Shown in pieces: positions 1 to 9,659 of a DNA stretch of 64,000 nucleotides. The notes under the pieces are model-generated. The model had not been told where the DNA came from, did not search any database, and saw only the letters and a list, made by a program, of their open reading frames with translations. Position 1 is the stretch's first letter, and each line of letters starts with the position of its first letter. This stretch comes from Arthrobacter globiformis (GTDB lineage Bacteria; Actinomycetota; Actinomycetes; Actinomycetales; Micrococcaceae), in assembly GCF_030815865.1 (NCBI RefSeq), contig NZ_JAUSXI010000001.1, forward strand, positions 2,728,001-2,792,000, read 5' to 3'. The position numbers and the translations under genes were made by a program.

Positions 1-477
1 CAGAATAGCCTCTACCGGGCGCTAAGTTGAGGTTTTTATGAATTCATAAAATCAGGAAATGCACTGATCCGGCCCAGCTTGGGGGCAGGCTAGGAATTCA
101 GTTCACATAATCCTCCGGGCGCAGGCATCCGCATCGGGGGAGGGACCGTGTGCAGAATTTGGGGATCACGCTTCCGGGGACACATCCACCGGCCACTTTG
201 AGGATGGTCCCCGGCCCCAGCCCGGGGCCAAGGAGGGTGCAGCTCATGCGCCGGGCTGTACCCCTTCTCTACTTGCGGTCCCCGGCCCGGGCAGGGGAGC
301 CATTCCCGTTCAGTTCGATAGGTCTGAAAGTCGCGCGTTCCCTCTGCGAGCTCACCGTCATTGCCAGCCGGCCTGGTGCTTAGCCGGCCCATGTCTTGCG
401 GTTGGTGGGTCGGGACGTGCTGGGGAATGTCGGTCCGCCGAACGGCGCGATGCGGGCTGATCCGGCGGCAACCCTCG
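1..477. other. No recognisable gene
   Basis: Short open frames exist on both strands, but none shows a family signature, a good ribosome binding site or a natural start. I read this as intergenic or decayed DNA left of the SnoaL-like gene. Confidence 0.5.
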
Positions 478-870
478 TTATGACCAGAAGTCGGCCGCCT
501 TGGCAGTATCCTCCAGGAACTCGTGCACCTCCGTGACTTTCCCATCGGAGAGCATGAAGACTAGCGCAGCCCTTTGGTCCAGGGGTGTGCCGTTGCGCTC
601 GGCGTGGTTGCTCTGGACTCCAACGGTATGGTTCTCCCCTCCAATGACCTCGTCGAGGGTAACCTTGACGGTCCCATTGGATCGCGAGAATAGTTCACCG
701 AAGTAGGCAAGGATGGCCTCCCGACCTTGCTTGACTCCGGACAGTCCGCCGCTGCCTCCCACATGCCAGACGGCATCCTCCGTGAATAGTGTGCCGAGGG
801 TGTCCATGTCTCCTGCGCTGAACGCTTCATAGCCGCGCCGCACCAGCGCTGCATCTTCTTGTGCTCCCAT
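478..870 (-). CDS. SnoaL-like / NTF2-fold protein (ketosteroid isomerase-related)
   Basis: A 130-residue single-domain protein of the SnoaL/NTF2-like superfamily, small cone-shaped alpha+beta barrels that bind or isomerise hydrophobic ligands. The N-terminal helix (about residues 5-30, with RRGYEAFSAGDMDTL), the FTEDAVWHV strand near residue 30 and the C-terminal strand pair ending in GKVTEVHEFLED fit the family, and the length is usual. The ATG is preceded by GGAGAGG about 7 nt upstream, which supports this start. It appears intact. The substrate cannot be told from sequence, since many members are of unknown function. It stands alone, with a decayed gene on its upstream side. Confidence 0.85.
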   Translation of the reverse strand: MGAQEDAALVRRGYEAFSAGDMDTLGTLFTEDAVWHVGGSGGLSGVKQGREAILAYFGELFSRSNGTVKVTLDEVIGGENHTVGVQSNHAERNGTPLDQRAALVFMLSDGKVTEVHEFLEDTAKAADFWS

Positions 871-915
871 TTTGGGACCTCTCCGTCGTCGTTGTCGGGT
901 TACAGCGGGGAAAGA

Positions 916-1690
916 CTAAGCCCTGGCGGCGGAGTTGTCGATGGGGTTTTGCTTGGCGAGTCTGTCCTGTTGTTCCCCCGCATTCATAAGTAGCGGTGGT
1001 GTTTCAGGAGCCGGAGTCTTTGTGGAACCGGATCGTGGCTGCCGGCCGCGCCGCCGGCCGATCAGCCAACCGGGCACGGCAGCGTCCAGGGCATGAACCT
1101 TCCCTGTATCAAGTTCATGCGGCGGGCCTTGAACCTCTGGGGTGCAGCCAGACACCGAGCTCATGTTCTTCGCCGGTGATGACCCCCTTGTGGCGCGGCC
1201 AGTCGTTACCTGCCGCCCTGTACCCGACCAGTGCCGCCAGCCGCTCCTGCCACCTGTCCTCGTCCGCCTCGGCGCGGGGCTTTCCCTCCCAGCCCGGAAG
1301 CACCTCAAGGCCTTCGCGGATCGCCGGGGCGAAGGTCCCGGCCTGGGTATCCCCGCGCCGGCGCTGCAGCCACACCGCCAAGGTCCGCTCCCAGGTGCTG
1401 TCGGCGGTCCTGGAGGGGTAGTGCCCGGTCTCCTGCACCAGGGCTACTAGTTGGTGCATCCGCTCAAGTTCCAGGGCTGTCATACGGGAATGTCCCGAGT
1501 TGGTGGCTGCCTAGTGGGCTTCACCAAGCAGTGGATCAGCAGCGCGTGCGAAGCGAAGGTGGTAACCGACCGTAGAAGCTGGAACTCCGGCCAGCTCCGC
1601 GATCCGTGCCCTGCGGAGGCCGCGTCGGTACATCAGCACCCACTCCTGGTTCGGAGCCGCGTCCCGCCTCGTCTTCGCCACGGGATCCAT
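916..1690 (-). pseudogene. Broken helicase-associated-domain (HA) protein
   Basis: Three reading-frame pieces together spell one helicase-associated-domain protein of a type common in Arthrobacter. The N-terminal part (starting MDPVAKTRRDAAPNQ at about 1690) contains a small HTH-like segment (RARIAELAGVPASTVGYHL). A stop codon at 1511-1513 interrupts it in frame. The frame continues from 1483 with two typical tryptophan-rich repeats (GYRAAGNDWPRHK, HELGVWLH). Near 1125 the frame shifts, and the tail (TGKVHALDAAVPGW followed by a basic GRRRGRQPR) continues to 916. One nonsense mutation plus one frameshift make it a pseudogene. Its ancestral function is unknown, probably DNA-associated. Confidence 0.7.
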
Positions 1691-1927
1691 CCTGCCATCC
1701 GTGGCTTCCTCGACCGGTCCCTGACCACATGCATCGCCTGCGGCGTTCCGAACAGAGTCGTGGTCCCGCGCATTCGATGGGAGGCCCCAGCGGATGCCGC
1801 GAGGCGACATGCGTCGGAGCGCTCCGAAGCCTTCGGCCATGTCTGTAGAAAGCCTTCCTTCGGGCTCTGGCGCTCACGGGCCGGTTCTGATTTGATCGAG
1901 TTACATCCCCGTCCATCGTGGAGCGCC

Positions 1928-2371
1928 ATGACATCCGACCTGAACCAGTTGAGAGATCTGTACCGCAAGTCGGTGGAGGCGTTCATCCAGGGCGATCCGA
2001 ACGCGCAGAAGCCTCTGTGGTCGGAACGGGACGACGTCACGCTTGCCAATCCCCTCGGGCCCCCGGCGAAGGGCTTCGACCGGGTGTGTCAGGTCATGGA
2101 TAGTGCGTCTGCGCTGATCAGTGAAGGCGAGGGCTACACTTTCGACAGCATCGCGGTGGTCGAGACTCCCGATCTCGCCTACGAGGTTGGGATAGAGCGC
2201 AGTGTGGCTAAGCTTGGGGGTGCCGAGGAGAAGGTCCCGATTAGCCTCCGGGTAACTACGGTCTTTCGCCGAGAAGACGACGGCTGGAAGATCGTCCACC
2301 GCCATGCCGACTCGATCTCCGAGGCAAGGTCGGTCCAGTCCGTCATACAGCGGAGTGGGGACACCTCATAG
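1928..2371 (+). CDS. SnoaL-like domain protein, nuclear transport factor 2 fold
   Basis: A 147-residue protein of the DUF4440/SnoaL-3 type. The N-terminus (LNQLRDLYRKSVEAFIQGD) is followed by a central GPPAKGFDRV segment and the diagnostic C-terminal strand TTVFRREDDGWKIVHRHAD near residues 112-130. The upstream frame is open to 1451, but the family begins at ATG 1928, which has GGAG 5 nt upstream, so that start is chosen. It is apparently intact. These proteins are often stress-associated or act as calcium/calmodulin kinase II association-domain-like modules, and no specific substrate can be inferred. Confidence 0.85.
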   Translation: MTSDLNQLRDLYRKSVEAFIQGDPNAQKPLWSERDDVTLANPLGPPAKGFDRVCQVMDSASALISEGEGYTFDSIAVVETPDLAYEVGIERSVAKLGGAEEKVPISLRVTTVFRREDDGWKIVHRHADSISEARSVQSVIQRSGDTS

Positions 2372-2543
2372 GCCCTCGTGCGGCAGGTGCTCCGGCAAGC
2401 CATCAACAGCCCCCGGATTCGGCTACCACACTCCGGCTTTATCGAGGGTGGCGTCACTGCGGAATAGCGGCCTGGTCCGCCCAGGGCTGCAGGAAGTCAT
2501 GCCTTACGACGCGACCTGGCGCAGCCGCCCGTAGGATGGTCCG

Positions 2544-2795
2544 GTGTCCGATGAACCCACACAGCACCGCTTCCTGACTTCAACCCAGGCCATTGAAGAG
2601 CTGAACGTGAAACCGGACCAGATCCATGCCCTGATCAAGGCCGGGGAGCTGCGCGCCATACAGATCGGCGGCCACGGCCTGTGGCGTATCGGGCGCCAGG
2701 ACATCGAGGATTACATCGCCGAGGCGTACCGGCGCACCGCCGAGCGCATTGCTGCCGGGGAAATCAGCGACGACGGGGAACCGGGCGCCGAGTAG
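2544..2795 (+). CDS. Helix-turn-helix (excisionase/BldC-like) DNA-binding protein
   Basis: An 83-residue protein with one winged-helix/MerR-like DNA-binding unit of the excisionase family: FLTSTQAIEELNVKPDQIHALIKAGELRAIQIGG, then the wing LWRIGRQDIEDYIAEAYRRT. The organisation matches small actinobacterial helix-turn-helix regulators with an acidic tail (residues 70-83). The start is GTG at 2544 with AGGA about 8 nt upstream. It has no recombinase partner next to it, so it is probably a regulator and not an excisionase. Intact. Confidence 0.85.
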   Translation: MSDEPTQHRFLTSTQAIEELNVKPDQIHALIKAGELRAIQIGGHGLWRIGRQDIEDYIAEAYRRTAERIAAGEISDDGEPGAE

Positions 2796-2805
2796 GGGAC
2801 GAGCA

Positions 2806-3374
2806 TCAACCGGTCACACGTACTCCGCCCACCGCCCCCGTCCACGGCGTATCGCCCGGGCCGGGCAGCAATAGATGCGCGAAAACGGACCCGTGCTGAA
2901 GTGCCATGACCTGCGACGTGGCCCCGGCGCAATCCAGCGCGAGCTCCACCGGCTGAAAGGGGCGCCGGGATGCTCTTGCCCAACGGCGACCTTCCCACCG
3001 GAAGCACCAACGCAGGCAGCAGTGACGGTGTACAGTCCGGGCGCCGGGACCTTCGCCGTCGTGCCAAAGCCCCTGGCGGGGCCGTCCAGTGGCCCCTCCT
3101 CAAATAGCAGGACTGGCCCCGGCACTGACTTAAGGAGCCGGTCCAGCTCAGCGTAGTTCCTGACCCCGCGCTCCAGGACCTGAGGATCAGTGTATGGCTT
3201 CGGGGACCCAGTTACCGGCGCCGGGTCAGCCGGTAGCGTGCGCACGGATGCCGGGTCAGTTGTTTGTGTGCGCACGGGCTCGCGGTATTCATAGACGCAC
3301 CCCGCCGTTCCGAACAGAGGGATCAGCAGGCACAGGGCAAACGCGAGCCGGTGGCGCCTGTCCTTCGTTCCCAC
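2806..3374 (-). pseudogene. Lipoprotein with probable frameshift in the C-terminal third
   Basis: The N-terminus is a lipoprotein signal: basic KDRRHR, a hydrophobic LAFALCLLIPLF core and a lipobox ending in AGC at residue 26. The mature part begins with a Pro/Thr-rich linker and then a small beta-rich domain with LLFEEGPLDG and APGLYTVTAACVGASGGKVAV. At about 2955 the natural-looking sequence passes to another frame, which reads VELALDCAGATSQVMALQHG and ends with TGA at 2806-2808. The annotated frame becomes Arg/Trp/Ser-rich there. A single base loss explains this. Function is unknown; it was probably exported and membrane-anchored. It could still produce a truncated protein. Confidence 0.6.
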
Positions 3375-3477
3375 GCTTCCATAGTGGGCAAAGCCCGCCG
3401 TTCAAAACAACCACGTGCCGCCCCGGCCCAGAATTGACCCTGGAGAGCAAATGCCAATCCGCGGCGGGGCAAGCTCG

Positions 3478-3928
3478 ATGAACGAGCCAACAGTCATTAT
3501 CGGCACGCCCCTCCAGGACTCCGGCAGTCTGCCCAGGGATCCGCGGGCTCTGCTGGACATCATCTACGAGCGGACGAAGGGCGCCGGGAAGTCCCCTGAC
3601 GCAGAGGCATTCGTGACGATCGCGGACGGCCTGCGCACCCGGGGTCGTCCCTGCCGACCTGCGCGCCGCACTATACAAGGCCGCTGCCCTCATCCCCGGC
3701 GTCACCGTCGGGGACCGGCAGGCGACAGTGGACGGCAGGACGGGGACCGCCATTGGCATCCCCTCTGCCGACGGAGTAGTGAGGACGGACATCATCATCG
3801 ATCCCACCTCGGGACTGGTGATCGGGGAACCGGTAGAAACCCGAGGGATGGCCGCCAAGGGGAGGCCATCCCTCGGCCAACAATCTCAGGGTCATCTTTC
3901 CCAGAGTTATCACTTCACCGACGGCTAG
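3478..3928 (+). pseudogene. Remnant of a CU044_5270-family (anti-sigma-like) protein
   Basis: Two frames combine into a partial protein. From 3478, MNEPTVIIGTPLQDSG then PRDPRALLDIIYERTKGAGKS and EAFVTIADGLR. From about 3641 in the next frame, VVPADLRAALYKAAALIPGV, then VGDRQATVDGRTGTAIGIP and DIIIDPTSGLVIGEPV. This pattern (ILxxY, RAALYRALAxIPGV, IDPxTGxxLG) is that of the C-terminal half of CU044_5270-like proteins, usually encoded after an ECF sigma factor. The membrane-spanning N-terminal half is missing and there is a frameshift near 3635, so the gene is dead. A further unassigned short frame, GTG 3941 to TGA 4075, follows. Confidence 0.55.
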
Positions 3929-4835
3929 CCCAGGCATACGGTGGCGCTGGGGGCCATTGGCCGCCAAACCGTCCCGAGCGACGTTCCCCTTGGAGTCGCC
4001 CGCCGGTTCCTCGACGCCGAAACGGGTCGCTATAGATCGTCCTCGCCCATCATTGCCTTTCGGAAGAACCGCTGAGTGACTGCATCTGCATAGATGCCTA
4101 CGGGAAGCCAACAGGCATCCCACTCCATCAGTAGGGTTTGCAGACGTGCATCAGCGATGCGTTGATAGGCGTCGCTGATACCTCGAGTGCTGCGCCTCCG
4201 CGAAATCTGAAGATCCCATCCATCATGTTCCGAGGGTTGAACAGCGATATAGCGGCCAGCTTTTTGTCCGCTGATTATGAGCCAACGCGGTGTTCAGACC
4301 ACTCGTTGGATTCCGATGCCAGGGGTTCTGAGACCGAGTTTCATGGATTTTCGCCAGTTGACGGGGACTTTCGTCCGTGAAGGCGAATGTAGTCGCTCGG
4401 GCGAGTACGTAGGGCTGAATGAGGATGAGTCCCAATCGCCTGAAAGCAGCCGGAACGCCGCTTCTAGGAATGCCAACAGAATCTGGCCGATTCGGAGTTG
4501 AGGCGGGGCCGAACGCCGCCCGGATCAGTACTCACGTTTTCCTGCCATGCCGTTTCCTTGCTGCCGCGTTCGATCCTGTCACGGTCAGCAAATCATGTCG
4601 GAGCCAGTTTGGCGTGCAGCGGCAACCGGAGCCAGGATTACGAAATGGTCCCGGGAAAGGTTCCTCAAGCGGCACGGCCAAACCGCCGGTAACGCTGCGA
4701 TTTAAGCGCCATTTTGGACTAACAGTCACACTCATTGGTGGCTTGACGGTTTTCCTCCCGTAAGAAGGCCAACTAGGTAAATCAGCAGTCCCTGGGAGTG
4801 ACTCCGCCGCCTGCTCGGGGATGCTGTCCGCCGGC
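3929..4835. other. No recognisable gene
   Basis: The only notable item is a 44-codon frame (3941-4075, starting VALGAIGRQTVPSDVPLG) with coding-like composition but no family I recognise. From 4140 to 4800 the base composition is less GC-rich than the surroundings and no open frame looks like a real protein. This is probably decayed DNA. Confidence 0.45.
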
Positions 4836-5267
4836 TCAATGGCCGGTGCGCATCCGATCACGTGCGCAGTTCATCAGGGCGGACAAGTCCAGCCCATAGG
4901 TCGGCCCTTCGCCGGAACCGTACTCCTCGAGTCGGGCCGCACCGCGCTCGAAGAGACGGAGCGCGCCAATGCTGTTTCCCCGGGCGGCGTGGGTGAGCCC
5001 GACGCAGATCTGGGCGAGACCCTGCCAGAGGTTGCGTTCTTCGGCCGGCCCGGCTTTCCAACGGGCCTCGAGTACCTCATGGGCGGCGAAGGGCCGGCCG
5101 GCCTCCACCAGACTCCGGGCCGAGACCAACGTCTGCGCCGGCGGCAGCGGCTCCTCCGAGACCGGCTCAACGCCGGCGCTTCCGTACGGCAGGGGCCGCC
5201 CAAGAGCGTCACGGGGGCGGGCCTGACGCGGGCGGCTTAGAGCATCCCTATCCCTGTCACCGGTCAT
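4836..5267 (-). CDS. DUF309 domain-containing protein
   Basis: About 143 residues. The N-terminal 45 residues are a basic linker (DRDRDALSRPRQARPRD). The DUF309 domain follows, with the hallmark FAAHEVLEARWKAG (His-Glu pair near residue 65), LWQGLAQICVGLTHAARGN and GALRLFERGAARLEEY. DUF309 proteins are small all-helical proteins whose conserved His and Glu residues suggest metal or ligand binding; their function is unknown. ATG 5267 has TGGAG 7 nt upstream and is preferred over an ATG 12 nt further out. Intact. Confidence 0.9.
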   Translation of the reverse strand: MTGDRDRDALSRPRQARPRDALGRPLPYGSAGVEPVSEEPLPPAQTLVSARSLVEAGRPFAAHEVLEARWKAGPAEERNLWQGLAQICVGLTHAARGNSIGALRLFERGAARLEEYGSGEGPTYGLDLSALMNCARDRMRTGH

Positions 5268-5313
5268 TGCAGTCTCCATCCTGAGCGTGGCTGGACCTTG
5301 TTAGGTTCATTAA

Positions 5314-5619
5314 ACGGGCATTGGTACGGAACGACCAGCTGAACAACAAGCGGAGATCGTCGGCGTATGGCTCGCCGCGTCCGAACTCGACGGGTCTGAG
5401 CACTTCCTGGGCCGCTCGAGTGAGTATGCCAGGAACGGCCACGGCGGCAACGTCGCACTCCGGGAACTGGGTGCCGCCGACGCCCGGCACCGGCAGCACT
5501 TCCAGTTCAGCATCCTGCAGGTCTTCTCGCCGAGCGCTCCGTCCGCGCAGGTGGATGCTGCCGAAGCACAATTGAAGCGGGCGCTCCTGACCCGGCAGTC
5601 CGGCATGAACCTGAACTGA
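5314..5619 (+). pseudogene. GIY-YIG nuclease-like gene, 3' fragment
   Basis: The frame from 5341 reads EIVGVWLAASELDGSEHFLG, then YARNGHGGNVALREL, FQFSILQVFSPSAPSAQ and VDAAEAQLKRALLTR, ending GMNLN and a stop at 5617-5619. This is the C-terminal part of a family of GIY-YIG nuclease-like proteins, with the NGHGGN loop and the KRALLTR-x-G-x-NLN end. An in-frame stop at 5311-5313 and the absence of any start codon show that the catalytic N-terminus is lost. A shorter copy of the same gene tail lies at 9554-9649. Confidence 0.6.
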
Positions 5620-5736
5620 GAGCGGCCGCGCCGTTCCGAGCCGGCGTAGGTGGCGCTTGGCACACTTTGGCGGTGACATCTCTGCTGACGACCTGTCACC
5701 CCCCATAGTGATGGGCCCCGCATCTGCTGACCAATG

Positions 5737-5955
5737 TCAAGCGGTGCGGAGATCATAGGGTTGGTTGGGAGTGTGGATGCCCTCGAATCGTAAACCCAGG
5801 GCGTCCGCGCGGCTGTGGAATTTGCGCGCCAGTGCGTAGGCTTCCCGCGCCTCGTCCAGAAACTCCGCACCGGCAAGGTCGCCGGCCCAGTCCAGCAGAT
5901 CTGCGATCTTCTTCAGGTGCTCGTAACGTGGAGCGTCCTTCTCTGACAAGTGCAT
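5737..5955 (-). CDS. Small conserved hypothetical protein
   Basis: A 72-residue mostly helical protein (MHLSEKDAPRYEHLKKIADL, then AGAEFLDEAREAYALARKFHSRADAL) ending in a Pro-rich tail. The ATG at 5955 is preceded by GGGGGA about 7 nt upstream. The open frame extends a further 44 codons but has no better start. I do not recognise a domain. The composition and periodicity look genuinely coding. Confidence 0.6.
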   Translation of the reverse strand: MHLSEKDAPRYEHLKKIADLLDWAGDLAGAEFLDEAREAYALARKFHSRADALGLRFEGIHTPNQPYDLRTA

Positions 5956-6120
5956 TCCATATCCCCCAATGGTTGTCGTCGGCGAGGCCTCAATCATGCC
6001 CGGCCAGATTGCTACATATACCAGTCGGCTTGTTTGAATAAGTTTTCTGATGGTCAGGTTTCGCGAGGCACGCAACGGAACCGCCATTGTTCGTCGTGCT
6101 CACACCCCGATAAGAATCGC

Positions 6121-6876
6121 TCAACGCGCTGCTATCCGGTATACGGATACGTGACTGCGGGCTGCCGCTGAGAATTCGCTCCGGTTCCAGTCTGCCCATC
6201 GGGATTCGAGCTTAAATCCGGCCAGCCGGGCCATGAGATCTAGCTCACTGGGCCAGATGTATCGGTGCGGTGTCCGTGCGATCCGGGCATCGCGGCCATC
6301 AGACAGCTCCGGGCCGAACCGCACATGGTGGGAGATGACGTGCTGGTGGAGCACATCGTAGGTATCGACCAGGAGGTACCCGGGCTCACTCACCTCGACG
6401 GTTCCGCCATGTCCGGGTGGTAGCGAACGCAATTGGGGCACCCAGAGTTCAACTACGAAGCACCCGCCAGGTGCAAGGTGGCGAGCAGCATTTTGGAAGC
6501 AGCGGATCTGTTCTTCCTGGGTAAGGAGGTTGGAGATGGTGTTGAACACAAGGAATGCAAGGGAGAAATCGTCACCCGCCCACGCCTCGGTCATGTCACC
6601 CTGGACCACGGGAATGCGGGCTTCTCCGACCTTTTGACGGAGACTGGCGATCATCGCGTGAGACAGTTCGATACCGCTGACAGCGACCCCCGCCTTCGAG
6701 AGTGGGATGGCTACACGGCCCGTGCCTATGGCAAACTCGACGGCCGGACCGTCGCCCGCGAGCTTTGCCAGGACCTCAACCGTCGGGCCCAGTACCTCGG
6801 CCGAGAACATTCCCTCGCCTGGCGTGTCGTACCGTTTCGCGGCCTCATCGTCCCAGAGCTGTTGCTGGTTGATCAT
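6121..6876 (-). CDS. Class I SAM-dependent methyltransferase
   Basis: A 251-residue Rossmann-fold methyltransferase. Motif I is VEFAIGTGRVAIPL (about residues 46-59), the acidic ribose-binding residue is E70 in SGIELS, and motif II/III is VVQGDMTEAW around residue 90. A middle segment (LLTQEEQIRCFQNAARHLAP, then GGCFVVELWVP) is typical of ubiE/COQ5-like small-molecule methyltransferases. The motif I sequence is AIGTGR in place of the more usual GxGTGR but should still bind SAM. The substrate is unknown. The gene looks intact and monocistronic. Confidence 0.9.
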   Translation of the reverse strand: MINQQQLWDDEAAKRYDTPGEGMFSAEVLGPTVEVLAKLAGDGPAVEFAIGTGRVAIPLSKAGVAVSGIELSHAMIASLRQKVGEARIPVVQGDMTEAWAGDDFSLAFLVFNTISNLLTQEEQIRCFQNAARHLAPGGCFVVELWVPQLRSLPPGHGGTVEVSEPGYLLVDTYDVLHQHVISHHVRFGPELSDGRDARIARTPHRYIWPSELDLMARLAGFKLESRWADWNRSEFSAAARSHVSVYRIAAR

Positions 6877-7093
6877 TCCGTCACTATTGCACTCCGCTTC
6901 GTGGCATATCTACCGGCCAACGTCACAGCTCTGGATCAGGGTGTTCCTGAGGAACATTCGCGATGAAAGGGAAGTTGATTCTAGTAGACGCCGCGGGTAC
7001 CGCCGTGGAGCGCTGCGATCCTGTCCGATCCGCGGGATGGCGCAGGCTGCCGGTGTACTTGGGCGATGAAGGGAGACTCTTCAGGAGGTTCCG

Positions 7094-7512
7094 ATGGGCA
7101 TTCTCGTCGTGATCGGGCAGCTGCTTTTTACGGCGCTGTTTCTGGTATCGGCCTACGGCCACCTCACCAGGCGGAAGATGATGGCCGGTTACGCCAAGAG
7201 CCGCGGGGTACCAGCAGCGGAGTCTCTCGTGGCTGCGACGGGCGTCCAGATGGCCGTAGGTTCGCTCATGGTCGCGCTTGGGGTTTGGCCAGATCTCGGT
7301 GCGTTGATACTGTTCCTGTTCCTCATAGTGACCGCCTTTGGATGCACTCCTTCTGGAAGGAAAGTGAACCCCAGAACCGCGCCATGGAACGGGTGCAGTT
7401 TTACAAGGATTTGGCACTGGCCGGCGCCGCACTCGTGATGTTTGCAGCGTTCGCCGCCTTGGGCCCTGGAATTAATCCCGGCATCACGGGCCCACTCTTC
7501 ACCATCCGCTAA
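7094..7512 (+). pseudogene. DoxX-like membrane protein, frameshifted
   Basis: The first frame starts at ATG 7094 with AGGAGG 6 nt upstream and encodes a small membrane protein: a first membrane segment ILVVIGQLLFTALFLVSAYG, a loop with GYAKSRGVPAAE, then two further hydrophobic segments (VQMAVGSLMVALGVWP and LGALILFLFLIVTAF). Near 7340 the frame is lost, and the fourth segment (FYKDLALAGAALVMFAAFAA) continues in another frame to the stop at 7510-7512. DoxX/DoxD proteins are four-helix membrane proteins. The frameshift removes the last helix, so the product is probably non-functional. Confidence 0.75.
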
Positions 7513-7643
7513 TCATCCGATCGGGCCGTGAACAAGCCAGCGACGACGTCCGGTCGCTTCGTGGGTCCGGCGGCAACTAGCGATGGCGGGTGGCCAGCCA
7601 GCGTTGGCGACCACCCACCGCGGGTCCCACTGCGGAGCTGGTG

Positions 7644-7832
7644 TTACTCGAAGAACTCGATCCGCGGTTCGCCCTGGACGCCGGCGCGCTGCATGGCGTT
7701 CTTCAGATCCGGGCTGGCGAAGAACGCCCGAGCGGTCGCAACGTCATTGAAGTGATGGATCACCAGGAAATTGTTCGGATCATCTGCCATCCGGTGAACG
7801 GGCTGCTGGGTGACGCCACCGTTGTTCTGCAT
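7644..7832 (-). pseudogene. Small ferredoxin-like-fold (ABM/DUF1330-like) fragment
   Basis: About 62 residues with PNNFLVIHHFNDVATARAFF and LKNAMQRAGVQGEPRIEFFE, the C-terminal half of a dimeric alpha-beta-barrel protein of the antibiotic biosynthesis monooxygenase/cyclase type. There is no plausible upstream half; it joins directly to the tail of an unrelated nuclease-like gene. I infer an N-terminal truncation, although the ATG at 7832 could still give a short product. Confidence 0.45.
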
Positions 7833-7837
7833 GGCGC

Positions 7838-8044
7838 CTAGCGTCCGCCCAGCCGGAATTCTGTCCAGAGCGGGTAGTGGTCCGAGATCCGCCAGGAGAT
7901 TTCGTTCTTCGTCAGTCCGGTCAATACGTGGGGGATGAAGTCGAAGAACCCGGCCCGCTGGTGGTAGGCGATGCCGTCCAGCAGGGGCGCGCCGTCGGGT
8001 TCGGAGAACCAGGCGATCTGGTCGTAGAAGTGGTTGGCGTGCAT
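7838..8044 (-). pseudogene. Endonuclease/exonuclease/phosphatase family, 3' fragment
   Basis: The 68-residue reading YDQIAWFSEPDGAPLLDGI then GFFDFIPHVLTGLTKNEI ends ISDHYPLWTEFRL. The final SDHYPLW motif carries the catalytic Asp-His pair at the C-terminus of the DNase I-like endonuclease/exonuclease/phosphatase fold. About 200 upstream residues with the other catalytic positions are missing, so this is a gene tail. Confidence 0.55.
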
Positions 8045-8239
8045 TGACGTGCGTTTGGGCGGTCAATAGCGTGAGCGTGTCCAGCAGGAGGCATCATGTG
8101 GGAGTCGGTGACCGAGGGCGGTCCCGATGAACGTTCCCTCGGCGGACCGGCTGGGTTTGGCTCGGGCGATAGCCTCTCTCCCATCCTGTGCACCGCCGCT
8201 GGTACGCTCGGCGTGTCATCAGTTCGCAGGGAGCCGAGC

Positions 8240-9474
8240 ATGCGGGAGCATAAGGACGTCGTTGTCATCGGGGGCGGCCACGCCGGGCTCGCGATGAGTA
8301 GTGCCCTGCAGCGGCGAGGGCGCGAGCACGTCGTCTTGGAGCGTCGGCGAATCGGTGAACGCTGGCGCACCGAAAGATGGGAGTCGTTGCGCTTTCAGTT
8401 CCCGAACTGGACGCTCCAACTGCCGGGCTACTCGTTCCGGGGAAACGATCCCGACCGGTTCGCACACTACAGCGAGATCCTCCGTGTGGTGGAGGACTAC
8501 GCAGTGAGCATGGGGGTCCCGGTGCGCGAGCACACCGAAGCTCTCGCCATCACAGGACGCGGCGCGGGCGAGGGCTTCGAAGTGTCCCTGGCCGAAGGTT
8601 CCATCCACACGCAACGCGTAGTTATCGCAACGGGACCGTTCCAACGTCCGCGTATCCCCCAACTGGCCCGTGACCTCCCGCCGTCGGCGCTGCAGATCGA
8701 CCCCACGCATTACCGGTCACCTAGGCGCTGCCGGCAGGCGCCGTGCTCATGGTGGGCAGCGGCGCCTCAGGCTGCCAGATCGCCGACGAACTGCTACATG
8801 CCGGGCGCCGCGTGTACCTGTCGGTAAGCCGGCACCGGCGCGCACCGAGACGCTTCAGGGGCAGGGACGTCTACTGGTGGCTAGAGGCACTGGGCCGTTT
8901 CGACCAGACAATTGACAGCTTTCCCGATCGGCAATACCCGCCTTCCACGGTCGTGACCGGTGTGAACGGCGGATACGACGTCAACGTTCGGCAACTGGCC
9001 GCGGACGGCGTAACCGTGATCGGCAGGGTCATCGGCACATCAGGCCGAAACCTCGCTGTCCGAGCCAACGCGAACCAAGTACTCGATGAGGCCGACCAGG
9101 CCTAAACCGCCTTCTTGTCGGCAGCGCGTCAGTTCATCAGCGGCAACGGGATCGATGAGTGGCTCGAGCAGGAAGAGGCGGAAGAACCGATCCATCTCCC
9201 CGCCGTGGAAGAGGTCGACTCGCTGAATCTCGCCAGGGAAGGCATCAACACGATCATCTGGGCGACCGGCTATGCCTACGGCTTCGACTGGGTCAAGATC
9301 CCGGTGTTCGACAACCGCGGTCGGCCCATCCAACAGCGTGGCGTCACTCCGGTTCCTGGGTTGTACTTCCTCGGGCTGCACTGGATGCACACCTTCAAGT
9401 CAGGCCTGCTCTCAGGTGTCGGCGCGGACGCAGAATTTCTCGCCGGTCACATGGCTCGAGGCTCGGACAGATGA
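8240..9474 (+). pseudogene. Flavin-containing monooxygenase (FMO-like), frameshift plus stop
   Basis: One gene in three pieces. 8240 onward: the FAD-binding motif VVVIGGGHAGLAMSSAL, then WESLRFQFPNWTLQLPGYSF and VVIATGPFQRPRIP. A frameshift near 8720 moves to the next frame, with the NADPH-binding motif VLMVGSGASGCQIADELL. A TAA at 9103-9105 interrupts in frame. The last piece carries IIWATGYAYGFDWVKIPVFD and the C-terminal LYFLGLHWMHTFKSG. The order (FAD motif, NADPH motif, ATGY) is that of class B flavoprotein monooxygenases/YhlQ-like pyridine nucleotide-disulphide oxidoreductases. Full length would have been about 410 residues. It is not functional as it stands. Confidence 0.85.
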
Positions 9475-9553
9475 CTCGCCAGCACTGTCACAGTCATCTC
9501 TATCAGCAAAACCGCCAAACCAAGCCTGCTAAAACTGCCATGCTTGGGCTGAC

Positions 9554-9649
9554 TTCTCGCCGAGCACTCCGGCGGCACATGTCGATGCAGCCGAGGCCCA
9601 CTTCAACCGCGCACTTCTCACCCGACAGTTCGGCATGAATCTGAACTAG
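9554..9649 (+). pseudogene. GIY-YIG-like gene, short 3' remnant
   Basis: The frame reads FSPSTPAAHVDAAEAHFNRA then LLTRQFGMNLN and a stop at 9647-9649. It is clearly homologous to the end of the fragment at 5314-5619 (FSPSAPSAQVDAAEAQLKRA), but only about 31 codons survive. Confidence 0.5.
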
Positions 9650-9659
9650 GGGCTGCTAT

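Noticed and set aside
1451..1927. N-terminal extension of the SnoaL-like gene at 1928
   Set aside because: The extension has no family similarity, overlaps the antisense helicase-associated remnant, and ATG 1928 has a proper ribosome binding site.
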